A DNA stretch of 6,829 nucleotides from an uncultured Bacteroidales bacterium (GTDB lineage Bacteria > Bacteroidota > Bacteroidia > Bacteroidales > UBA932): the NCBI GenBank assembly GCA_946184255.1, contig CAMHFA010000059.1, positions 1 to 6,829 of the forward strand, read 5' to 3'. Position 1 is the first letter of the stretch, and every line of letters starts with the position of its first letter. Below are positions 1 through 6,370 of this stretch, piece by piece. The position numbers and the translations under genes are program-made. The notes under the pieces are model-generated. The model had not been told where the DNA came from. It made no database searches and saw nothing but the letters and a program-made list of their open reading frames with translations.

Positions 1-618
1 TGACGGGTCCTCGCGCCATCGGCGGAGCACCTCCGAATCGGCCGGCTTTATGTAACCCGACCTGATTGCCTCCTCAACAAGTACGCCATAATTGGAAAGA
101 GTGGAGAGAGAGACTCCCTTTGAGGCAAATGCCTCCGCCGCCACATCGAATCCATATGTGAACACAGCCACCATTCCCAGCACTTCGGCTCCGGCCGACC
201 TCAAGGCATCCACGGCCGCCAGGCTGCTCATTCCGGTTGACACAAGGTCCTCAATCACAACCACCCTGGCTCCCTTTGGAAGGTTTCCTTCTATCATGGA
301 GCCGGTGCCATGGTCCTTTGGCTTGGGACGGACATAGACAAACGGCTTGCCCATCCTGTCGGCGGCGAGCACTCCATGCGCGATTGCTCCGGTAGCCACT
401 CCAGCCACCACTTCGGCTTCCGGATAGAGTTCGGCAGCCCTTGAAGCCAGAGACTCGGCAACAAAGGACCTGAGACCGGGGTCTGAAAAAATCCTCCTGT
501 TGTCGCAATAAATCGGAGAATGCCAGCCTGAAGCCCAGGTGAAGGGTTCATCAGGTCTGAGGAGCACTGCACCGATACGCAGCAATTCCGCCGCCAGTTT
601 TCTCTCGATGGAATCCAT
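1..618 (-). CDS. pyrE: Orotate phosphoribosyltransferase, 3' end cut by window edge
   Basis: This cytosolic enzyme transfers the phosphoribosyl group of PRPP to orotate, giving OMP, the fifth step of de novo pyrimidine synthesis. Translating the complement from ATG at 618 gives 206 open codons to the edge. The protein begins MDSIERKLAAELLRIGAV and reaches WREDPS. The PRPP-binding loop is VVVIEDLVSTGMSS (residues 119-132), with the acidic pair E123/D124. The flexible catalytic loop around residues 95-111 contains RPKPKDHG, matching the R-x-x-x-K-D-H pattern of the family (R97, K101, H103). The orotate-side signature WASGWHSPIYCDNR lies at residues 28-41. Family members are about 210 aa, so only a few C-terminal residues should be missing. 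The start matches the usual N-terminus and no Shine-Dalgarno sequence is visible. The gene is divergent from the Nudix gene. Identification is from motifs and is strong. Confidence 0.95.
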   Translation of the reverse strand, partial: MDSIERKLAAELLRIGAVLLRPDEPFTWASGWHSPIYCDNRRIFSDPGLRSFVAESLASRAAELYPEAEVVAGVATGAIAHGVLAADRMGKPFVYVRPKPKDHGTGSMIEGNLPKGARVVVIEDLVSTGMSSLAAVDALRSAGAEVLGMVAVFTYGFDVAAEAFASKGVSLSTLSNYGVLVEEAIRSGYIKPADSEVLRRWREDPS

Positions 619-637
619 GTTCTTTCAAATGATTTGC

Positions 638-645
638 TAAATTTG
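638..645 (+). promoter_or_regulatory. Candidate Nudix-gene promoter -7 box (TAAATTTG)
   Basis: TAAATTTG matches the Bacteroidetes -7 consensus TAnnTTTG and sits 38 bp before the ATG at 684, predicting a start near 652. No convincing -33 TTTG is seen at 19-21 bp upstream. That region falls in the first codons of pyrE on the other strand. It would overlap the pyrE promoter head-on. Confidence 0.4.
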
Positions 646-657
646 CAGCCTAACTTA

Positions 658-665
658 CAAATATA
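658..665 (-). promoter_or_regulatory. Candidate pyrE promoter -7 box (TATATTTG)
   Basis: On the minus strand this reads TATATTTG, a full match to the Bacteroidetes -7 consensus TAnnTTTG. It lies 39 bp upstream of the pyrE ATG, implying a start near 650 and a leader of about 30 nt. The -33 element is poor: the nearest TTG-containing stretches upstream lie at non-ideal spacing and inside the Nudix gene start. The call rests on the -7 match and position. Confidence 0.45.
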
Positions 666-683
666 GCAATTTTAAACCTCAAG

Positions 684-1295
684 ATGCACAAGATCTACCT
701 TGAAAAGAGATGTATACTGATCTGCTCTCCTGACGAGCCGGCCTTGTCCGACCCCAATTCGATTGAGCTGCATCTTGGCCAGGCACCGGACATAGCCTCG
801 ATAGTGGACATGTTCGAAACGTCCGGTTCTCTCTCAAGGGTATATATTCCAACGGATGACATTGAGGAGACTTACCATGGTTTCTGCGCCCAGTTCAAGG
901 AGGTGAATGCAGCAGGAGGGCTTGTCTCCAACCGTCGCGGAGACGTGCTGCTGATCCGCAGGAATGATCTCTGGGACTTGCCCAAGGGACATCAGGAGGC
1001 AGGTGAAGACATAAGTATAACGGCGCTTCGAGAGGTACAGGAAGAGACTGGGGTCTTGAAGCTGAAACTCAGGGAACTTATCTGCGTCACCGACCATTGC
1101 TACCGCCGTGACGGAATCTGGCACCTCAAGCATACCTGGTGGTACGACATGCTTTACACCGATCCGGTGGACCTCACCCCGCAGCGCGAGGAGGACATCA
1201 CAAAAGCCGCATGGGTTGCCCGCTCCGGACTGTCACCTTATCTGAAAAACACATATCCCTCGATTGTGGAAGTCTTCCGCGAAGCTCGTATCTGA
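684..1295 (+). CDS. Nudix hydrolase, substrate unknown
   Basis: A 203-aa soluble protein carrying a complete Nudix box at residues 102-124. It reads G-x5-E-x7-REVQEETGV, with REVQEE supplying the metal-binding glutamates, so it should cleave a nucleoside diphosphate linked to another group in a Mg-dependent way. The Nudix fold starts around residue 73 (VNAAGGLVSNRRGDVLLIRR, then WDLPKGH) and runs to about 180. Residues 1-72 precede the fold and match no domain I recognise. They contain two predicted strand-rich stretches and no signal peptide or membrane segment. The start at 684 gives a natural N-terminus (MHKIYLEKRC) and has no Shine-Dalgarno sequence. The gene is divergent from pyrE, which hints at nucleotide metabolism but does not prove it. 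queA follows after 48 bp with no terminator seen, so read-through is possible. The family assignment is firm; the substrate cannot be read from the sequence. Confidence 0.92.
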   Translation: MHKIYLEKRCILICSPDEPALSDPNSIELHLGQAPDIASIVDMFETSGSLSRVYIPTDDIEETYHGFCAQFKEVNAAGGLVSNRRGDVLLIRRNDLWDLPKGHQEAGEDISITALREVQEETGVLKLKLRELICVTDHCYRRDGIWHLKHTWWYDMLYTDPVDLTPQREEDITKAAWVARSGLSPYLKNTYPSIVEVFREARI

Positions 1296-1343
1296 AACAT
1301 TTTCTGAATAGTTACCGTATTATATAGGTATCGGTTTATTTAT

Positions 1344-2393
1344 ATGAAACTCTCTCAATTCCAGTTCATCCTCCCTAAGGAGCGTGTTGCCCAGGAGCCC
1401 ACAAGATGGCGCGACGAATGCAAACTCATGGTTGTCCACAAGGACACCGGCGAAATCGAGCACAGGATTTTCAAGGACATCATTGACTATTTCGGCAAAG
1501 GGGATACCTTCGTGTTCAATGACACGAAAGTCTTTCCTGCCAGGCTTTACGGCAAGAAAGAGAAGACCGGAGCCGACATCATGGTGTTCCTCCTCCGAGA
1601 ACTTAACCGCGAACAGCACCTTTGGGATGTGATCGTTGATCCGGCCAGGAAGATAAGGATAGGTAACAAACTCTACTTCGGTGAGGACCAGAGCCTTGTG
1701 GCCGAGGTGATCGACAACACCACCTCCAGAGGCCGTACCCTGCGCTTCCTTTATGACGGCCCGTACGAAGACTTCAAACAGTCCCTCTTCAGCCTGGGAG
1801 AGTTACCCGTACCTAAATGGGTAAAGAATAAGGTCACGGCAGAGGACATTGAGAACTACCAGACCATCTTCGCCAAAAACGAAGGGGCAGTAGCTGTGCC
1901 GGCAGCCGGAACACATTTCAGCCGCGAGCTCTTCAACCGCATGATCCTCAAAGACATCGAAAAAGCTTTCATCACTGTCCACATGGGTATCGGCCAGTTC
2001 CGCAGGGTAGATGTGGAGGACCTTTCCAAGCACCGGATGGATTCCGAGAGGATCATCATCCTGCCAGAGGCTTGCGAGGTAATCAACAAGGCCAAGAATT
2101 CCGGACACAAAGTGGTTGCCGTAGGCACCACGGTGGTCCGCGGACTCGAGACTTACGTCACCACGACCCACGAGGTGAAGCCTTTTGACGGATGGACCAA
2201 CAAGTTCATCTTCCCTCCTTATGATTTCTCGGTTCCGGATGCAGTGGTCTCCGGTTTCCACCTGCCTGAATCAACCATGCTCATGGCGGTGGCCGCATTC
2301 GGAGGGTTTGACAATGTAATGAATGCCTACAAGGTCGCCCTGGAGCAAGACTACCGGTTCGGTCCGTACGGCGACGCAATGCTAGTCCTATAA
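1344..2393 (+). CDS. queA: S-adenosylmethionine:tRNA ribosyltransferase-isomerase
   Basis: QueA transfers and isomerises the ribosyl moiety of AdoMet onto preQ1 at the wobble position of tRNAs with GUN anticodons, giving epoxyqueuosine. It is the penultimate step of queuosine synthesis and occurs in the cytosol. The 349-aa length is full for the family. Landmarks in order: [10 protein letters not shown] (10-19), [20 protein letters not shown] (58-77), [15 protein letters not shown] (93-107), [10 protein letters not shown] (151-160), [11 protein letters not shown] (182-192), [11 protein letters not shown] (212-222), [13 protein letters not shown] (258-270), IFPPYDF (289-295), [19 protein letters not shown] (303-321) and the C-terminal [12 protein letters not shown]. 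Many bacteria have APTAGLHF where this protein has VPAAGTHF; I regard this as a lineage variant. dprA begins 25 bp downstream, so the two are probably co-transcribed. No Shine-Dalgarno sequence is seen; the leader is T/A-rich. Confidence 0.97.
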   Translation: MKLSQFQFILPKERVAQEPTRWRDECKLMVVHKDTGEIEHRIFKDIIDYFGKGDTFVFNDTKVFPARLYGKKEKTGADIMVFLLRELNREQHLWDVIVDPARKIRIGNKLYFGEDQSLVAEVIDNTTSRGRTLRFLYDGPYEDFKQSLFSLGELPVPKWVKNKVTAEDIENYQTIFAKNEGAVAVPAAGTHFSRELFNRMILKDIEKAFITVHMGIGQFRRVDVEDLSKHRMDSERIIILPEACEVINKAKNSGHKVVAVGTTVVRGLETYVTTTHEVKPFDGWTNKFIFPPYDFSVPDAVVSGFHLPESTMLMAVAAFGGFDNVMNAYKVALEQDYRFGPYGDAMLVL

Positions 2394-2418
2394 AACTTAA
2401 ACTGATAACTAATGAACT

Positions 2419-3588
2419 ATGGAAAACATCAACGAGGAACGAGTGTGCTTTTGCGCACTCAACAAGATCTTTGGATTCGAGCCAAAGACCGGAGCCGCTC
2501 TCGTCGAAACTTTCGGCGGAGCGGTTGAAGTTTTCCGGCATGCCGGAAAAGACGTCCATGATGCCCTCGCGGCATATTCAAGAACCAGATACGCTCCTGA
2601 AATCTCCTGGGAGTCCTACGAATCTGCCGCCATGGAACTGGAAAGGCTCCAGGCGGAAGGATGTACTTTCATATGCCCCGGAGAGCCGGGCTATCCCTCC
2701 CTTCTCGCGGAATGTAGCGACCCTCCGCTCGGACTCTACTATAAAGGGATTTCCCCTCCGGAAGAAGTTTTCAACGTCCGTCCCCAGGTGGCCATAGTCG
2801 GGACACGCAGCATGTCATATTACGGGAAAGACTGGTGCAGAATGATTGTGGAGGCACTCTCCAAAACAACAGTCAAACCTTTGATAATTAGCGGCTTGGC
2901 AATAGGGATTGACATTACCGCCCACAAAGCGGCTCTGGAATTCGGACTGCCTACCGTCGCTGTGATGGCAACCGGAATAGACGGCCTCTATCCCCCAAGG
3001 AACAGAAGTGCCGGACAGGCAATTTCCATGACTGAAGGCTGTGCCCTTGTCTCGGACTATCCCCCCGGAACCGAAGCTGTCAGGATTAATTTCCTCAGAA
3101 GGAACAGGATAATAGCAGGCATGTCGAAGGCAACCATTCTTGTCGAATCCAAAGTTAAAGGCGGAGGCATGATGACGGCTAGACTGGCCAGTTCCTATGA
3201 CAGGGATGTATTCGCCCTCCCCGGGAGGATAGACGACATTCTGTCCCAAGGATGCAATCTTCTGATAAGGGAAAACGTAGCATCTTCTATAGGAGACCTT
3301 TCGGACCTGGTAGCCAAACTCGGGCTTGGTTCCTCCGGTATCCACCTCAAGGATAGTTTCCGGGATTCGGTTGAGTCTTGTTACTCTGACCTTCCTGAAA
3401 ACGAGCTTTCAGATGTAGTAAAACTGGCCATGACAGTGAGGAAGCGGCGGGGAATCGGCATGGATGAATTATGTACCCTGTTGGGATGGTCCTACAGCAA
3501 GGTCAGCAGGATTGTCACTTCCCTGGAATGTGACGGTTTCCTCTCGGTCGACCTTCTTCAACATTGTTCCCCAAGGATGGGAAAGTAA
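2419..3588 (+). CDS. dprA: DNA-processing protein DprA (Smf)
   Basis: DprA binds incoming single-stranded DNA and loads RecA during natural transformation. It is also widely kept in species not known to be competent. The 389-aa protein has three parts. Residues 1-60 form a helical SAM/HhH-like N-terminus. Residues about 80-295 form the Rossmann-like core: VAIVGTRSMSYYG (124-136), IISGLAIGIDITAHKAA (157-172), the YPPRN motif (191-195), FLRRNRIIAGMS (225-236), GGGMMTARLA (248-257) and FALPGR (265-270). Residues about 330-385 form a winged helix (GIGMDELCTLLGWSYSKVSR), the usual DprA C-terminal domain. A TGA in frame at 2413 shows that translation cannot begin further upstream, which supports the ATG at 2419. 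The gene lies between queA (25 bp) and tatD (9 bp), probably in one operon. No competence gene adjoins it. Confidence 0.96.
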   Translation: MENINEERVCFCALNKIFGFEPKTGAALVETFGGAVEVFRHAGKDVHDALAAYSRTRYAPEISWESYESAAMELERLQAEGCTFICPGEPGYPSLLAECSDPPLGLYYKGISPPEEVFNVRPQVAIVGTRSMSYYGKDWCRMIVEALSKTTVKPLIISGLAIGIDITAHKAALEFGLPTVAVMATGIDGLYPPRNRSAGQAISMTEGCALVSDYPPGTEAVRINFLRRNRIIAGMSKATILVESKVKGGGMMTARLASSYDRDVFALPGRIDDILSQGCNLLIRENVASSIGDLSDLVAKLGLGSSGIHLKDSFRDSVESCYSDLPENELSDVVKLAMTVRKRRGIGMDELCTLLGWSYSKVSRIVTSLECDGFLSVDLLQHCSPRMGK

Positions 3589-3597
3589 TCGGGAAAA

Positions 3598-4377
3598 ATG
3601 AGTATCTTTGAAAACATGTTCTTCATCGATACCCATTGCCACATCTCGGATGAAGCATTTTCCGGAGAGGAGGATGCCTACATAGCACGTGCCCTGGAAG
3701 CAGGAGTGGGACTGATGCTCCAGCCGGATGTCGACAGCAGGGAACGAAAGACCATGTTCGATCTTGTGGAAAGGCATCCTGATGTCCTGCGTCCCATGCT
3801 TGGACTGTATCCGGGGTCAGTTGACAAAGGGTGGAAAGAGGAGATTGACAGGATGCTTGAATATTCAGACCGGGAAATAGTTGCGGTCGGAGAGATCGGT
3901 CTTGACTATCACGAAGGGAAGGAATTCGAAAAGGAGCAGAAAGAAGCCCTCCACTGTCAGTTGGATTACGCTGCTTCAAGGGGGCTCCCGGTGAACATCC
4001 ACATGAGGGACTCGATGGGTGACTTTGTTGGAATAATCAAGGAACACAGGGGCCTGAGGGGGAATATGCATGCCTATAGCGGGAGCTATGAGAGTTTCAT
4101 GGAACTGCAAAGGCTCGGGGACTGGTACATGGGGGTTGGAGGTGTGGTGACCTTCAAGAATGCCTCTCTCGCTGAAATAGTAAGGAAAGTACCGCTTGAA
4201 CTAATCGTTCTGGAAACTGATTCACCGTATCTCACACCGGTTCCCTTCCGGGGAAAGCGGAACGAAAGTTCCTACATACCCATCATCGCCTCCAAGGTAG
4301 CTGAGCTGAAAGGCATCTCAATCGAAGAGGTGGCTGAAATAACTACTCGAAACGCCAAAATCTTATTCGGAATATGA
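3598..4377 (+). CDS. tatD: TatD-family metal-dependent deoxyribonuclease
   Basis: A TIM-barrel hydrolase of the amidohydrolase superfamily. TatD proteins are cytosolic Mg-dependent 3'-5' DNA exonucleases linked to DNA repair and oxidative damage; the name does not imply Tat secretion. Visible metal ligands are H13 and H15 (IDTHCH), E99 (VGEIGLDY), H135 (NIHMR), H158 (HAYSGS) and D208 (ETDSPYL). The family signature RGKRNESSY follows at 218-226. Length 259 aa is normal. ATG 3598 lies 9 bp after the dprA stop. An in-frame ATG at 3616 (Met7) would give the more typical short N-terminus before FIDTHCH and is a fair alternative. The stop overlaps the ansA start (ATGA), implying translational coupling. 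Bacteroidetes members are often annotated simply as TatD family hydrolase, so the exact paralogue (TatD, YcfH or YjjV type) is not certain. Confidence 0.93.
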   Translation: MSIFENMFFIDTHCHISDEAFSGEEDAYIARALEAGVGLMLQPDVDSRERKTMFDLVERHPDVLRPMLGLYPGSVDKGWKEEIDRMLEYSDREIVAVGEIGLDYHEGKEFEKEQKEALHCQLDYAASRGLPVNIHMRDSMGDFVGIIKEHRGLRGNMHAYSGSYESFMELQRLGDWYMGVGGVVTFKNASLAEIVRKVPLELIVLETDSPYLTPVPFRGKRNESSYIPIIASKVAELKGISIEEVAEITTRNAKILFGI

Positions 4378-5408
4378 CAGGTTCTTCAATTCTGATGATT
4401 TACACCGGTGGTACCATCGGCATGAAACAGGATCCGAAAGACCAGACCCTGAAACCATTCGACTTCGACCAGATTCAGGAAGAAGTACCCGAACTCGACA
4501 AGTACGGACTTAAGATCGACTCATTCACCTTCGATCCCCTTATCGATTCTTCCGATGTCGAACCCTCGATGTGGCAGTCCCTTGCAACCATAATCAGGGA
4601 CCGTTACGATGAATATGACGGTTTTGTAGTACTTCACGGGACAGACACGATGGCTTACTCTGCTTCGGCCCTGAGTTTCATGTTGGAGAACCTTGCTAAA
4701 CCGGTAATATTCACAGGAAGCCAGCTTCCTATCGGAGTGCCCAGGACGGATGGCAAGGAAAACCTGATCTCCGCAGTGGAAATTGCTGCAGCAAAGGATT
4801 CCGATGGTCACCCGCTCGTACCTGAGGTCTGCATATTCTTCGATTCCCTTCTCCTGAGGGGAAACCGGTGCACCAAGGTCAGTTCTGAAGAATTCAGGGC
4901 TTTCCGCTCCCCCGGCTATCCGGCCCTTGCCGAAGCCGGAATCAACATCAGATACAACCACCAGGCAATCCTTAGGCCAGAATCATGGAATGGCTCTCTC
5001 AGGATTGCGACTTCACTTGATACAAGGGTTTCGATCCTGAAAGTCCATCCCGGCATCACACCGACGGTAATGAGGTATTTCCTCTGCGGTAAGGAAACAA
5101 GGGCGGTCATCATGGAAACCTACGGTTCAGGAAACGCACCCTCCGCCCAATGGTTCATCGACATAGTCAAGGAAGCCGCATCGATGGGGAAAGTTCTGAT
5201 GAATGTCACCCAGTGCCTTTCGGGTTCCGTAAATATGAACCTCTACGCTACCGGAAAGACCCTTGAAAAGGCCGGAGTGGTCTCTGGAATCGACATAACC
5301 ACTGAGAGCGCACTTGCAAAACTCTTTTATCTGATGGGTAAAAGTGACGATAACGAATGGGTCAAAGTTCACCTTGGTGATAATCTTAAAGGAGAAATTT
5401 CAAAGTAG
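4374..5408 (+). CDS. ansA: Type I (cytosolic) L-asparaginase
   Basis: Hydrolyses L-asparagine to aspartate and ammonia. The 344-aa protein shows the catalytic signatures of the family: YTGGTIGM (10-17) with nucleophile T14, then HGTDTMAYSASAL (88-100) with T90/D91. A second conserved segment is IFTGSQLPIGVPRTDGKENL (112-131), and RGNRCTK (162-168) carries the probable catalytic lysine K168. The C-terminal segment TQCLSG with C281 and VNMNLYATG resembles E. coli AnsA, in which the equivalent Cys contributes to the allosteric asparagine site. There is no signal peptide, so this is the cytosolic type rather than periplasmic AnsB. The start overlaps the tatD stop by 4 bp (ATGA), so its translation probably depends on tatD translation. 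Family and type are confident. Allosteric behaviour is inferred only from similarity. Confidence 0.95.
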   Translation: MTGSSILMIYTGGTIGMKQDPKDQTLKPFDFDQIQEEVPELDKYGLKIDSFTFDPLIDSSDVEPSMWQSLATIIRDRYDEYDGFVVLHGTDTMAYSASALSFMLENLAKPVIFTGSQLPIGVPRTDGKENLISAVEIAAAKDSDGHPLVPEVCIFFDSLLLRGNRCTKVSSEEFRAFRSPGYPALAEAGINIRYNHQAILRPESWNGSLRIATSLDTRVSILKVHPGITPTVMRYFLCGKETRAVIMETYGSGNAPSAQWFIDIVKEAASMGKVLMNVTQCLSGSVNMNLYATGKTLEKAGVVSGIDITTESALAKLFYLMGKSDDNEWVKVHLGDNLKGEISK

Positions 5409-5534
5409 CCCTTGCCTTTTGAAAATAAATTAGTAAATTGCAACGGTTTTGTGGAGGGTTTCGGAATCCCCCAATTGAGTCAGAATTAAGATAACTTTTT
5501 AATACTTTATTAATTAAAACACACGAAAACGGTT
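5409..5534 (+). other. 126-bp A/T-rich gap upstream of exbB
   Basis: This gap separates ansA from exbB and holds no ORF. It contains the candidate promoter and a weak dyad at 5456-5470 (GGGTTTCGGAATCCC), which allows five pairs, one mismatch and a CGG loop, with no T-tract after it. The 9-mer AGTCAGAAT at 5478-5486 recurs after exbB. An A/T-rich tract (TTAATTAA within 5500-5520) leads into the start. I see no clear intrinsic terminator for ansA. Confidence 0.6.
5412..5440 (+). promoter_or_regulatory. Candidate promoter for the exbB operon
   Basis: TTG at 5412-5414, a 19-bp spacer, then TAAATTG at 5434-5440 approximates the Bacteroidetes TTTG-N19-21-TAnnTTTG promoter, but the -7 box is one T short. 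It would give a leader of about 85-90 nt. A second -7-like box, TAACTTTT at 5492-5499, has no -33 partner. A promoter somewhere in this gap is likely, since codon use changes sharply at exbB; the exact site is uncertain. Confidence 0.3.
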
Positions 5535-6332
5535 ATGAAAAAGTTTTTCATGTTCTTGGCAGTAGCAGGTGCTCTTACCTTCTCTGCAAGCATCGCGTCC
5601 GCTCAGGACCAGCCCGCTGAGGCCGCCGCTACCGAGCAGGCAGCTCCCCAGCAGCTCTCCGCCGAGGATCTTCTCAAGGGTACCGGCGAAGATGTTCCTT
5701 TCCACCAGCAGATCAAGTCCTACTTCATCCAGGGAGGTCCGGCCTTCATGTCCGCAATCATCCTCTGCTTGATCCTCGGTCTTGCCCTCGCTATCGAGAG
5801 GATCCTCTACCTGTCGTTCGCGAAAACCAACACCAAGAAACTCGTCGCCAAGGTTGAGGAAGCCCTCGCCGAAGGTGGAGTCGAGAAGGCAAAGGATCTC
5901 TGCCGCAACACCAAGGGCCCCGTCGCCAGCATCTTCTACGATGGTCTGCTTCACTATGACGAGGGTCTCGACGTGGTCGAGAAGAGAATCGCTTCTGCCG
6001 GTGGCGTCCAGATGAGCCTTATGGAGAACAACCTTTCCTGGATCTCCCTGTTCATCGCCATCGCCCCTTCACTCGGATTCTTGGGAACGGTTATCGGTAT
6101 GGTCAAGGCCTTCGATGCTATCGAGGCTGCGGGTGACATCTCCCCGAACATCGTCGCTGGAGGTATGAAGGTCGCCCTTATCACCACCATCGGTGGTCTT
6201 ATCGTTGCTCTGATTCTCCAGGTGTTCTACAACTATATCCTTTCCAGGATCGATGCTCTTTCGATCGACATGGAGGAGGCTTCCATCAACCTCGTCGACG
6301 CTCTTGCGAAGTACGAGAAGAAGTCCAAATAA
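5535..6332 (+). CDS. exbB: ExbB/TolQ/MotA-family proton channel subunit
   Basis: ExbB forms the inner-membrane pentamer that, with ExbD, converts proton motive force into movement of TonB and powers outer-membrane transporters. The 265-aa protein begins with a likely signal peptide (residues 1-23, cleavage after ASA, before QDQ). A 45-residue Ala/Gln/Glu-rich periplasmic stretch follows. Membrane segments lie at about 71-93, 168-190 and 212-235, with a cytoplasmic loop between the first two. Family signatures are GFLGTVIGMVKAF (181-193), DISPNIVAGGM (201-211) and ALITTIGGLIVAL (214-226). T185 and T217/T218 are candidates for the pore-lining threonines. Codon use is strongly biased: 24 of 25 Ile codons are ATC, one ATT, none ATA, unlike the upstream genes. 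This suggests high expression. No Shine-Dalgarno sequence; the leader is A-rich. TolQ is an alternative, but the downstream ExbD-like start and the signal peptide fit the Bacteroidetes ExbB type. Confidence 0.93.
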   Translation: MKKFFMFLAVAGALTFSASIASAQDQPAEAAATEQAAPQQLSAEDLLKGTGEDVPFHQQIKSYFIQGGPAFMSAIILCLILGLALAIERILYLSFAKTNTKKLVAKVEEALAEGGVEKAKDLCRNTKGPVASIFYDGLLHYDEGLDVVEKRIASAGGVQMSLMENNLSWISLFIAIAPSLGFLGTVIGMVKAFDAIEAAGDISPNIVAGGMKVALITTIGGLIVALILQVFYNYILSRIDALSIDMEEASINLVDALAKYEKKSK

Positions 6333-6370
6333 TTATAGTTTAGTCAGAATCACTTTTAGAATCGATTGAA
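6333..6370 (+). other. Gap between exbB and the four-helix gene
   Basis: A 38-bp A/T-rich spacer containing AGTCAGAAT at 6342-6350, then ACTTTT. The same two strings, more widely spaced, occur upstream of exbB. No terminator is visible, so co-transcription is expected. Confidence 0.5.

Noticed and set aside
92..337. 81-codon plus-strand ORF in the pyrE region
   Set aside because: It is the complement of pyrE, whose PRPP-loop and flexible-loop motifs are intact.
1296..1343. Separate promoter or terminator for queA
   Set aside because: The 48-bp gap is A/T-rich but has no TAnnTTTG box or stem-loop with a T-run, so neither could be supported.
1803..2261. 152-codon minus-strand ORF opposite queA
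   Set aside because: Overlaps the most conserved part of queA; no promoter or domain.
2815..3345. 176-codon minus-strand ORF opposite dprA
   Set aside because: Antisense to the DprA Rossmann core and its product shows no family features.
4521..4961. 146-codon minus-strand ORF opposite ansA
   Set aside because: Fully covered by conserved catalytic segments of ansA; low-complexity product with no family resemblance.
4374..5408. Periplasmic type II asparaginase or glutaminase
   Set aside because: There is no signal peptide, and the TQCLSG and RGNRCTK segments match the cytosolic type I group.
5454..5472. Hairpin as intrinsic terminator after ansA
   Set aside because: The stem is short with a mismatch and no T-run follows; it is no better than chance dyads in such DNA.
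5514..5954. 146-codon minus-strand ORF opposite exbB
   Set aside because: It lies inside the strongly biased exbB coding region, whose codon use keeps the opposite strand free of stops. Its protein has no recognisable domain.
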